Source of the DNA: Myoxocephalus aenaeus | Lineage: Eukaryota > Chordata > Actinopteri > Perciformes > Cottidae | Assembly (NCBI GenBank): GCA_038501785.1 | Contig: JBAMJR010000097.1 | Coordinates: 6,724,501-6,788,500 of the forward strand | Reading direction: 5' to 3' | Length of the DNA: 64,000 bases | Shown: one piece after another, positions 26,475-37,800 of the stretch | Layout of the letters: each line of letters opens with the position of its first letter | How positions within the stretch are numbered: position 1 is the stretch's first letter | The notes under the pieces: generated by a model | Databases searched by the model: none | What the model was told of the DNA's origin: nothing | Seen by the model: the letters and a program-made list of their open reading frames with translations, nothing else | Position numbers and translations under genes: made by a program

Positions 26475-27030
26475 TCAAAGCTACAACAAGCAGCTTAGTT
26501 TAGCTTTGCAAAAAGACTAGGAACAGTAGGAAATAGCTGGCCTGGCTTTGTTTAGAAGTAAAAAAGAAGTCCACCTGTCACAGGGTTAATACTTTCCCTG
26601 TAGGTTGCACAGTAATAGCTTCATCACCGTCATTATTTGATCCATCAAACAGGTTTGTTACTCTCGTTGTGTAGACTATCCGTACCACCAAAGCTCACTA
26701 TGTAAGAGCATATCCCCTAACTATCATACTATTTCATTTGTTTTTCTGTTCTAAATCCTAAGGGTAGAAACAACACGTTTCTACCCTTAGGATTGTTTTC
26801 TGGCAACCTCGCGAGATTTCAGGAAGACATATCGTACAGATTAAACAAGTGAGATCCATGTTAACTACGTTTTAGAGGTGCTGGGTGGTGGATTTTTCTT
26901 TTTTCTTTAACTTTTGCACAGAACCAGTCTAGCCTTTTCCTTCTGAGGTCAGTTTGTGCCAAACTAACCCTCACCTGGCTGTAGCCTCATATTTCATTGA
27001 CACACACAAGTGTGGTATCGTCGATATTCT
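26475..27030. repeat. Foldback-type fish repeat, copy C (both halves)
   Basis: The left half, about 26485-26710, has AGCTTAGTTTAGCTTTGC, GGAAATAGCTGGCCTGGC and CACCAAAGCTCAC. The right half, about 26840-27030, is its diverged reverse complement (TTTTAGAGGTGCTGGGTGG, CAGAACCAGTCTAGCC). A perfect 18-bp-arm hairpin sits between the halves at 26754-26794. Confidence 0.55.
26754..26794. repeat. Perfect hairpin: 18-bp arms, 5-nt loop
   Basis: AATCCTAAGGGTAGAAAC, loop AACAC, then GTTTCTACCCTTAGGATT. The arms match exactly. Confidence 0.95.
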
Positions 27031-29139
27031 CGTCTACTCCGAGCAAGAAAGCTCATATGTCTTTTTTAATTGTCGAACCTTTCGTTAAAACAGATACAAT
27101 CTTGCTCTACTATTTTGATAAATTCCATTGATGCTCTCTGCTATTTATTAGAACACTCTAAGTAATTAATTGTTGGAAGAACATCTTTTGTTTATGAATT
27201 GACAGGCCAGAGCCTTGTCTTGTTGAACCACAGGAAGCTAATGAGAGCTAATAGGTGTCCAGAGGCCTCAGGGACAATGAGCAGTACAAATACATGCTGG
27301 GATTAAATAGAGATCGGAGGCGGGACCCTGTCATCTTGTGTCAGTCACTGGTTGATGTACAGCGGCCGCTGGTCACAATTAGAGTCCTGTGTGCTGTGTG
27401 TGCAAGTATGAGCAAATGCAAATGCCTATTATTAACCCTTAACTCCCCATCGGGAACTGGCGGGGAGCTTTTAGATTTTAATGTCAACGTGTGTTTACTT
27501 GAATATTTCCTCCGCAGGGGCAAATGCTGCCCGTCAGCGTTACATGCCAGGACTGAGAAAAGACCCTCTAGAATGGACAGCAATGCTCAGTGAGACAGAA
27601 TACAGTGTATTGCTGTCTACTGAAGACTGCCCTCAGTGACACATGAGCGAACAAATAAAGAGTGCTGAACCATTCAGAATGAATTCCTATGTTTGACCCG
27701 AGCTGCTTTGAAATTTGGTGGTGCTGAGGACATTTTACCTCTCAGTTTTTGATACATCAAAAGTCAGTGTGTATTTCATAATTGACGAACAGGCTGTGCT
27801 GTTTTAACAGCTCTCTAGTTCCCTCTTCTGGCAAGCAGATTTACCATTAACATCACGTAAATCATAATATTACTCACAACACAACTACGTAACGACTTCA
27901 GCTCCACCGTAGTGCTCGTGAGAATTTACCTTTAGAATTCATGTGGGTACTAAGATGTCTCAATACTGAATTATGGTAATGGTATGATCATTGTCAATCT
28001 ATGTTAAGTAAGAGGAAGGCATCTATCCAATGACATTTATAGGTTTTGCCTCATTTTCTGCAACATGTAGTCTTAGTATATCGTAGCTTTGCTCAGGGAA
28101 AACTTATTACCACTAACTTAGGGATACTTTTTTTTTCCAATTAATTGATTCTTGCAGCATTACTGGTAGTGTAGATGCACACAGAGCGATTCATCAACAC
28201 TTACTTACTTTACCAGTACTGTAGGTAAGTTCTTCCTGTTTCTCTCATTGATAACATTAGGACTAGTTTAAATCTGCATTTCAAGATCAGTTTTAATATG
28301 CAAGTTCAATTCACTTAAAAACAGCCATCATGGATTCTGACTGTAATAACACTTCCTATGCTCTCTTGCATTGCTGTTATAGTATTACGGCTAAACGGCT
28401 TGGTTTGTTTGTGCTGAGCAACAGAGGATGCTGATGGGGAGCAGGAAGAGGATTTGGCAGCTAGGCGTTGGAAGGTAAAGCCAGAGCAGACCCGCCTGAT
28501 CGGCCTGCAGCCAGCACACGTGTGACAGCAGAACCTTGTGTTCTATACAGAGCAGGTGCAAATGCCTTGTCTCTTTTCTTTTCATCAATCCCTTTCTCAG
28601 CTTGGCCCTTTGTCTTCTTGGTCTCGCTGTCCATCTCTCCATTTATGTTCCCGCACCTTGTGGCTCTTTCCCCCCCACCTCTCCCTGGCCCTGTATCATA
28701 CTTCATTTGCTCCAGATAACACATAAACTTCAACGCCCATCCACAAACTCTGTCACCATGATGCCCACAGATGGCAACTTCCTGTGGTCCTGCCCAGTGA
28801 TTGGTGGAGAGACTTCCAAACAGAGAACAGCTGGTGAGGGATGATATATCACCGAGCGTTTGCACTTTCATTTTCAGGGTTGTCTTGTTAATGCTCCCAA
28901 TCCAGCATCTGGCAGGAAATAGACACAAAGGCAGAGCGAGGGAGAGAACAACCTGTTCTTTGGCAGACCTCAACAAAAGGCTGACACATGTCTGATGAAC
29001 ACACAGAGCTGAATATGAATATGAACGAAAGACGCTTGACACAAATATAACAGATAAGATGATGTGAAAAAAAGGTTGCTCAGAGAATTGCACGGGGAAA
29101 ATATTGTTTTTCTTCTTTGTACCATAAAGAATATTTATT
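27031..29139. other. Non-coding DNA
   Basis: No gene recognised. The longest frame (minus, 29093-28461, 210 codons) shows no known domain and no conservation-like pattern. Confidence 0.55.
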
Positions 29140-29930
29140 TATTTTTACTTTTTTTTGTGACATACTATATTATGATTTGTTTCACGCCATATATTACCAT
29201 TACTTTTTAATGGAGGTTCTATGAACCTACATATACCTTATATGGCATACTACATCATGAATTTCTTTTATGACATACTATGTTATGACTTTGTGACACA
29301 CAATACTCGTTTTTATATGATCTATTATACTATACTAAGTTACTATACTAAGACATTTTACATCACTTTTTTTTTTTAATGGGATACTAGTTATGCACTA
29401 CTTTTTAGTGCATACCAAACTATAACTGTTTTATGCCTTACAATGTCATAAAAGGGTTGTAGTATAGTATGCCACAAAACGTCCTTAACATTTCATGCAG
29501 AAGTCATAAACAATATAATGATAAAGTATGCCATAAAAAGTATAGTATCTGACAAAAACCTTGGTAGTAAATAATAGAAAATCAAAATGTAATTGTTCAT
29601 AAAACATGTTGTAGTTTGCAATAAAAACATGTATGATATTATTTGCCATAAAAATGTCATGTTATAACGTGATAAAAAAATGCATAGCATAGTATACCAT
29701 AACCTCAGGGTTCTATAAGTATAGAGTCCCATAATATATGTATACTATATTGTGACATTTATATTACATTCATGTGGCATAACAGTATGGCATTATTGAT
29801 ATACTATATGACAACCTATGTCATGAAATTGTTTGACTTTCTTTCATACACATTTTTTAAATGGCATAATATACCATGATATTTCTTTATGACATACTAT
29901 ATATGATAACTTCTCATCAAATTGTCAGGA
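29140..29930. repeat. Degenerate palindromic satellite-like block
   Basis: Variants of TATGACATACTATATTATGA recur every few tens of bases at about 29158, 29240-29290, 29740-29800 and 29890. Their reverse complement (AGTATGCCATAAAAAGTA) dominates 29455-29700. The block alternates orientation, so it behaves as nested inverted repeats. It is very AT-rich and has no coding potential. Confidence 0.65.
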
Positions 29931-29982
29931 CATTTCTTAGTACATTACATCAATACATCACAATTTTTAATGGCACACACAC

Positions 29983-30130
<148 letters not shown>

Positions 30131-30380
30131 GCTCCAAACTGCAACTTTGCAGACGACACAACGGTCACAGTAAGTCTGCATACATTTCTCAGCTGGCCCT
30201 CTGGTTTAGTCATAACAGGCTGGAGCTTAACGCAATACAATGCTACACTGCAATCACCCAGACTGTTCTCTGGACATCCATCACTGCCGGGTTTGGATCA
30301 GCCACTAAACAGGACAGAAAGAGAATACAACGGACAGTCAGGACTGTAGGGGAAATTATTAGTGTCAGCCTGCCGTTGAT
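30131..30380 (+). pseudogene. LINE reverse transcriptase remnant (Rex/CR1/L2-like)
   Basis: One frame reads NFADDTTVTVSL at 30143-30178, the RT catalytic F-ADD motif. A second frame, from about 30190, reads QLALWFSHNRLELN, VLWTSITAGFGSATKQDRKR and IQRTVRTVGEIIS, then LPLIQDSY. These are C-terminal blocks of fish non-LTR retrotransposon ORF2. The frame changes between the blocks and the conserved sequence between them is shortened. It abuts the composite microsatellite, which may have replaced its upstream part. Confidence 0.8.
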
Positions 30381-30394
30381 TCAGGACTCATACT

Positions 30395-30640
30395 GTCACG
30401 GTCTTGGGTTTTGTTTCGTTGGTTTCCTGTTTTATTTTAAATTTCCCTTCCTCTTGTGTCCTATGTTCACGTCACTTCCTGCCTTTGTGTGTTTTCCCGC
30501 CTGTGTGATTGTCTGCCCCGCCCCTGATTGCTGATTGAATCCTCCTGTGTCTAATCACCTGCACCTGCCCAGTGTATCTAAACCCTGTGGAAATGACTGA
30601 GTGCCTATTTAGGGAGCCATCACATGATTGAGGGCTCACC
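30395..30640. repeat. Fish interspersed repeat tail (TGTCACGGTCTTGGG type)
   Basis: TGTCACGGTCTTGGGTTTTG, GTCACTTCCTGCCTTTGTG and TGATTGTCTGCCCCGCCCC are recognised from memory as part of an abundant teleost repeat. It may be the 3' end of the adjoining LINE remnant or a separate insertion. Confidence 0.5.
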
Positions 30641-30889
30641 TGTTGTAACGGGTCAGAACTGGAAGTGGCGATGAGGTCTGGTGCATGAAAAGGGTAAAAA
30701 GGTATGACACTTACCTCCATGATACCTGCCTTTACCCTGCTTTAGGTCTCCCTGTTCACGTAGAAAAGAACCATATACACTTTCAACACCAGAGGTAGCC
30801 ATTTCACAACACTGTCGACCCTTAAGACTTCATGGTATTTTTAACACATTTGTGTGAATGAATAAAGAGAGCAGAATCACAAAAAACTA

Positions 30890-33800
30890 CAACCTTTAAT
30901 ACCTGGTGTCACAGTGTTAGTGGAACTGTAGATATACTAAGAGTCGTAGTTGTACAGAACTGTTCCAAATTTGCCATTTTACAATGTTGAAATCTTTGTA
31001 TCACCCAGGTCAATTAACGTTCAATTACTACCTAAACTAGAGACATTGGTTTTCTCTCTAAATACACAAATCTGGTGTACAGACATGTCCTTTGACAATA
31101 ATCCACTTACCGAGGTGACTGATTTAAATTTAATTGACCAATCAGGCCTGAAGGATTCCGCTCTTAAAAAAAACAATAATTAAAATGCCACAAACTATGA
31201 TGTAAAACAGGCGTATAAAATAAAGAAAAAAGAAAAAAAGTAACCGACCTTCCTCTTTTCAGCAGGTTGGCTTAATATGTATGTCGGTCAACGTTGTATA
31301 TCATATGGCTGAAGATCAAAACATGTTTTCCCAAACTAAAATAAAAACCAGGCGGCTGACTGATACCATTCCAAAGATCTTGAGGCTACAATATTGTAAT
31401 ATTTAACATGTAGAAGTCAGAGAAAAATCATGCAGCTTCATCTTGACACAACCAGTTATAAAATATAAATTGCTGCGTGTAATTAAACTTGATCTTAGGT
31501 TAGTTGCAAAGTAGATCTTGAGCTTGTACGTAAACTTGACCTTGCTTCTTCTTTAAGCGCCAAATCTTAGAAGCAAGCCCTTAACTCGGTCCGACTGTCG
31601 TCTTGAAACACCATGGCTGATGTTTCGTCTGCTTAAGTGGTTATATAGGTATTTATATTGAGCCCTGCCAAGCCTCTAGTGTAGAAGACAATGTGCAATG
31701 AGACACTGCAGTGATTCTAATGTTTGCTGTTGGCCCTTTTATGTCTGTTGCATAATACAGTATCCACCTGTTCAGTGTTGCCAGCAAACATAGGTAAAGG
31801 AGGATGGTGTCTTAAAAAAAAAATGGAAGTGGCAATGATTGTTTAAACTTCAGTTAGTTTGTGCCTTCTAATCTTTGATGATGGTGATAGTTTTGTGTTC
31901 AAATGAATATTTCTGCACTATTTTGAAATGAATCTTTATCCTGGTGATGTCAGAGCCCTGGTAACATTAAATAATGAAACTCCTTAAAAAAAAAAAAAAA
32001 AAAAAAAAAGGTACAGTTGCAATCTCCCATATGTATATTGACTTTTCTATTGAGTAGACATTGATTTCCGCTGCTAAACTCCTCAGTTAAACAAAGCAGG
32101 CACCATACCACACACATCACAGATCATATCAAGAAGCAAAACAATGAAACCCATATACAGTGCAGCGTTTACATAAAGAAGCATTACTTTTTTTTTTCAC
32201 CCTGTAAAAACTGTTATTACTTTACAAATACATGGTCAAAATGCACATACAGTAGACAGCTGTTTCCTTATCCCTTCCAGGAAATCTGCTTGGCACGATT
32301 GTCTTAAAAACAAGAAAAACTTGAAGAATTTACCTATTTTTTGGAAGACAGCACCAAACTTCAAAAAGGTAGAACATTGGACTGTCTTTGATATCAAATG
32401 ATCATGCTCATACAGTAGGTCAATGAAAGTAACAGGGTCTATAGGTAAGGTACCGTAGTCAAAATGTAAGGCTTCTAATAATTAGGATTATCATACTGAA
32501 AATCAGAGCTATATTTATGAGGACTGGAGTGAGTTGCAGATTGGCTATGATCAACTGTTGTGAAATATTATTAAACTTTTTTGGCAGCCACACTTTTTAG
32601 GGAATGCTACATAAACACTGAAAGTAAGTAGTTGTAAATGGTATTCAAAACATTCAAATGGCTATGCATGGTAACAAAGAAATTATGAGAAAACATTTTT
32701 TGTAATAATTAAATGGCTTTACCTTTGTTCCTAGGTTAACTGTTTTTGTGAAGCAGAGATTCCCCTCACAGAAATGAGGACATTAACAAATAAAAAGTGG
32801 CCGAACTCTGTGCTGGTTTTAAAGCACACAAACTTTAGATATAGCTAAAAGACAGATAGCTAAGATCAACATAGAAGATGGAGATAAAATGGATAGTTCC
32901 CTGATTAAATAAAAGCTATGATATGCAAATATGTATATGATGACATTCTGCAGCTTTCACTAGATAAACCTTCTCTTGGCATACAGTTGACTATGACCAA
33001 TCAATAGCCTTTTAAGAATGGAAATGCACAAACTTGCATAGATAAAGTGATATAGTATAGAGCAGCTTCATATGTATGTGCCCAAAAACGGAACATTCTT
33101 TTATATTTACTCTATAGACTTTTGTTATGCCCGTTACAGGCAATAGCTGCTTGTTACTGGAGGTCTAACTACCAATAAAACAAAACATCGACACTCTGAC
33201 CACTAACATATGCAAGTTTGCAATTTGGGCAGGTATTTCTTAAGCCTTAAAGAGTGGGAGATCTGGTATGAGCTGAGCTTCAGATTGTTTGTGATGATGC
33301 AGCTCTCCTGCTCAAAAAGGTTGCAGAAATACAGGACCTAGGTCACATGAAACATCAGTTGAGGGCAGTTTTTTTTTCTTTTTTTCTTCCTTTTAGTTTT
33401 TTACAGAATGGTTATTAACAGCGTGGCATATGGATGACATCATAGAATCATCTGAATATAAAGGGCTTCATTGACAACATGCTTTCCCTGGGATCTTTTT
33501 GACTTTAACTCTCCTTAATGCACAGGGGGAAATGCCTGATTTTGGCTATTCTCAATGTAAGGCTATTCACATCTATTTGGTTAAACCACCACCTGGGGGA
33601 CTGAGAATTACACGAGTGACATCTCTTTTAGTGTAGTATTAAAATGGTTCCACAACATGTGGATACAAAGTCCTCTAATAGACTGTAAATTAATGTTGAC
33701 CTTAAAAGGGGAGTACCACTCAATTTGCAAAATCTGCGTGACATCTTTCGCAAACAATGTTTCTGTCTCTTGAAGATGTCAAATGTCCGGAGGTGTGTCA

Positions 33801-34731
33801 AAGAAAGTGAATTGGGAGAGATGTTAATAATGAAAAACATGAGCTGAAAGTTGAACAGAACTAGTCTTCATTGTCACTTCACCAAAGATAATTAGTGTGT
33901 TTGTAAATTTGAGTGGCAATCCCCTTTAATAAGTGTACCTTACTGTTTGGAAAACACTTCAAAATACAACACATAGACACTACTCTGAGCACGGTTCTAT
34001 TAAAAGCAACAGGTTATAAAACATTGACATCATCAAGAGGACGTGCTATACATTGAGCTGAGAGTGACAACAGCCTCTCATCTCCACCTCAGCCGTGAAC
34101 ATAGTCTGAAAATCATGTTCCGTGTGCAGATCGAGTGAACACCAAACATGCGTGGCGTAACTCTAATGCTACTGACTGAATCTGTAGAGCTACATCGGGT
34201 GTGGTGGTGGTGGTGGTGGGGAAAAAGCTTTTGTGGCCTACGACAAACCGACAAAACAGAGCGATAAAGTAAAAGTCCTTTCAAAAGTGGCTCCTGCATT
34301 ATGTTGTCCATACAAGAGAAAAGCAATGCTTAACTTGACTTCTTCCTTTGTTTGTAGTGACCTGCCAAAATGCCACACTACGGTAGCCCACAACTAAGGC
34401 CCACTTGAAGTGACCCCGACTTCCTCCACGTCCCGACAACGCCAACGTCTAACGCGTGGACACGGTGGTCCTTGGACGAGTCTGACCTCCTCTGACCTGT
34501 GACCCAGCACCTCTCTTCAGGCCCAAGGTGTAGGGTCGCTTTCCTACCATGCCTCTCTCATGCAGAGCGATGGATCCCGAAGCGGCCGGGGCTTTTTGCA
34601 GGCTCAGCCCCCCCCCAAATAATTAAGCACTCAAAGCTGGTGGGAGGAGAAGAACGTAAAAAGGGGTGAAACGGAAATAAAAACATGGCCCATCCATGAA
34701 GCGGCTCTCCGCTCCAGCTTCGATGGTGTGT
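30890..34731 (-). other. Probable rnf144a 3' UTR and/or downstream flank
   Basis: About 3.8 kb past the stop codon with no supported coding sequence. It is AT-rich and free of recognisable transposons, apart from a GGT/CCA run near 34199-34220 and a homopolymer (A on plus) at 31986-32009. Minus-strand ATTAAA hexamers occur near 33926 and 30895 and could be poly(A) signals. Mammalian RNF144A has a long 3' UTR, so part of this stretch is likely transcribed. The true 3' end cannot be fixed from sequence alone. Confidence 0.4.
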
Positions 34732-34863
34732 TTAGGTTGGCAATGGGTCGTCGTCACCTTTGCTGCACTTGCACTTGCAGCAGAGGACAATGGGAGTGGC
34801 CAGAAGGAGGAAAGGGGAGGCAACCAGCAGGAGCAGGCCAAAGCCAGCGAAGATCCCCACAAC
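34732..34863 (-). CDS. rnf144a: rnf144a coding exon 7 (transmembrane anchor and C-terminus)
   Basis: 132 nt from acceptor CTCTGCAG to a TAA at 34734-34732. It encodes residues 253-295: VVGIFAGFGLLLLVASPF, LLLATPIVLCCKCKC, then SKGDDDPLPT. The long hydrophobic stretch is the membrane anchor and the Cys-rich edge is a plausible palmitoylation site (inference). A longer open frame on the same strand (34877-34623) is out of phase and not used. Confidence 0.96.
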   Translation of the reverse strand, partial: VVGIFAGFGLLLLVASPFLLLATPIVLCCKCKCSKGDDDPLPT

Positions 34864-37800
34864 CTGCAGAGAAACATAAATACATTAATGTAAATACAAA
34901 ACTTTTATGCATACAGTTCATGTTGGATTTTGGTGCAGTGATGAGTTGACTAGCCTCATAGAACACAAGTATTGGATCAGAATGTCAGTGCCTTATTTAA
35001 ACATGGCGTTGGTGAATCACACACATAGAAGGGAAGAGTAGGTACGTTTTATTACTACTTCTAATGCAAAATATCAAAGATGATAATGGTGATGTTTTGG
35101 GTATAAATCTTTTCAAGAGGTAATTGCCTTGAATTCTTCCAATGAAATCCAATACTAAAAGTTGGCCAGCAGATGGCGGTCAATGCCTCAAAACAACACA
35201 ACTTTCTCAGCACAGAAGTCTTTGTTTACCCATTATCTCAAATCAATAGTATATACATTAGGTTGTGTCTTCCTAGTCATGGACAGGTACCTCTTTGTCA
35301 TTGTGAGAGAAAACACTGGAGTATAAACTATAATATGGAAAGTGATGGAGTAGCATTTTGAAAAGCCTCCAGGAACTGAATTGCTGTTTAGCACTGCACT
35401 GTGCAATACAAAAAGGGAGGAATACTTTTTAATTTCCTGGATTCGGTATCAGGACGAAGACTGGCAGATTACATGAATGTGAAATTAAACTTTGTTACAG
35501 CCAACTTTCAAGAGGATGTACAAGACGCTAGCAAGTTTTCATTACCCTTGTATTGTTAGTTTACTTCCGGTTATATATTGAAATTTAGGGTGGTTTCTGT
35601 TATGCAGCGAGTGTTGTTCGGGATCTCCTGCATATTGTGACACACTTGTTATTCTTTACTGGTTCTCTGTCCCAGCATCAACACCAGGAATGCTATAGAT
35701 GGGCATGCATGATTTAGGTACACAAATCACAATGCTCTGAACAAATATACTAACGAATCATGCATTAAAAAAAACATTCTGTGCAATGCCAGCATTATCG
35801 AAGGGGACTCTTTAGTGTTATGAACCATGGTAAGTTAGTACATTGACCACATGGGGGAGCCAGACACCATCAAGGTCAGAGCCGCAAAATAAAATGCATA
35901 ACATGCAGTCACATGCCACAGTGACTTATAATAGCGCAATGTTTTTCCTCCCATTATCAGGGCAGAAAGACGCCTTTTCCGGGTATCGTTTTCTGCCCGT
36001 TGTTTAAGAACTCATTGATAACTGTCCTTCAGACGGTGAGTAGACAGGTTGTGCTGCAGAGGAAAGCACAGGGCTTTGAGCACAATGGGCTCTGATGATG
36101 TTTACATGTTTAGGACATGACCATCCTTGTAACTGATGGTCGACGTCACCAGATACAGACGGGGAGAGAAGATGTTTTTTTTTGTTTTTTGCAAGATAGG
36201 CCTGCCCTGGAACATTTTGTATTTATAAAAAAGGGAGGCTTTTTAGATGTTAAGGAACGAGGGGGGTGAAACAAGAGAGCAAGAGAGACAAAGACGCAGA
36301 GCAGAAGAGCTATAGCTGCCTTCCACCAGCTGAACTGTGATGGTATGACTCAGTCTGCCCCACTGGACAACAGATGCCAGCGTGTATGCTAATGTTGACA
36401 AAATAACAAGTGTGTTGGACAAGGGGACGTACCACCCCATGAATAGATCATTTGGCTCGGGGGAGATACCGAGGAGAAACGTGGAAATTGAGCAGAGTCG
36501 GCCTTTGAGAAAGACTTAAAAACACATGTCGTATCCAATCCTCTGTCTGTAATCCATCATTTCATTTGGTAACCTATTGGTAAACAAGATCCTTAATTAT
36601 GTAAACCTTTTTTCTTTTTTTTAAGTGAAAGGTGTACATAATAGGCTTAGTAGAAAACAGCAGGACACTGACCACCAGGCACTTGCATGCGGATCAAGCT
36701 GTCCCTTTCCTGTTGTGCTGTCAAGATAATGCTAGCACATCACTGAATGTGAGTGTGTGAGCCAGCAAGAGAGAACGAGGCAGAACCAGGGAGCACGTTC
36801 ACGGCCACATGCTGCAGAGTGGTTTCAGGGAGGGAGCCCCGAGTGAGTGTGAGAGGAATAGGGGAGAAGAAGAAGATGGGGTTTTCACCTGTGTTCTGTG
36901 CCAGATAACAGACGCCCTGGAGTGGCCCAGTTTGTTCCGACAGGGCCCTTTGTCATAGTGGATCAGGAGAAAGTCGTCCTGTCACACAAACACACACATG
37001 CACAGATAAAGATTGACCATTAAAAGTCTGAAAGACACAGGCAGCTGTTCAGAAAATTGGTTAACCAGTTGTCTGTGCTTTCACAATTTAGATTACATAA
37101 AGGCACCATGGCTCATAAATCACCTTGATCCAAGCTCAATTTTTTATTTTTTTTGTAAACAAAAACATCTCATTCCTTTCTTATCAAGACCAAGGTTAAG
37201 CTACTATATCCTGATAATGAAAGCCATTGCTGTCACAGGGAGACAAATGATGTTGACGTCAACGATTATCACATTGTTAAAACACAGTATTGCAATATTC
37301 AACCGTTGAGCTTTTTAGTGTTAGAAAAAAAAAAAGCATATTTCTCTCCATTGCAATGAACATAGCAACTCACATCCAGGGACTCCAGACAGTACCAGCA
37401 AAAGGCATGTTTGCAGTTCTTGCACATCATCTGTGCACAGCCTTCGTCCCTCTCAATGTAAACTTTACATTTAGGACAGCGCTTGATTGGTGCGTCATCC
37501 TCTTCATTCTTATAGAAAGAGCTGGGAAGAAATGAGACACAAGTGAGTTTCTTTATTCCAAACAAAAAAAAAAATCCCCAAATCACTTAACAAGAAGCAC
37601 TGCAGATGGGATTGGTTCAATGCAGCAATCAATATTTACAATCTTTGGTGCAACAGGATTGTGTAAAACCCGTTTTGGGGTCTACAACTCTTCTAAAATC
37701 CACCCGTGACTAAACAGCACTGAACAGCCTCCAACGCGCTTTATTGTCAGTGTCAGTTTGTCTGTATCGATTTCACTGGTGTCAGTAAAGTGCTGATTCC

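Noticed and set aside
28461..29093. 210-codon minus-strand frame
   Set aside because: Longest single frame outside transposons, but no domain, no splice-consistent neighbours and overlapping frames on the other strand. Likely chance.
34623..34877. 84-codon minus-strand frame over the last rnf144a exon
   Set aside because: Wrong phase. The correct frame enters at the acceptor after 34863 and gives the conserved tail anchor.
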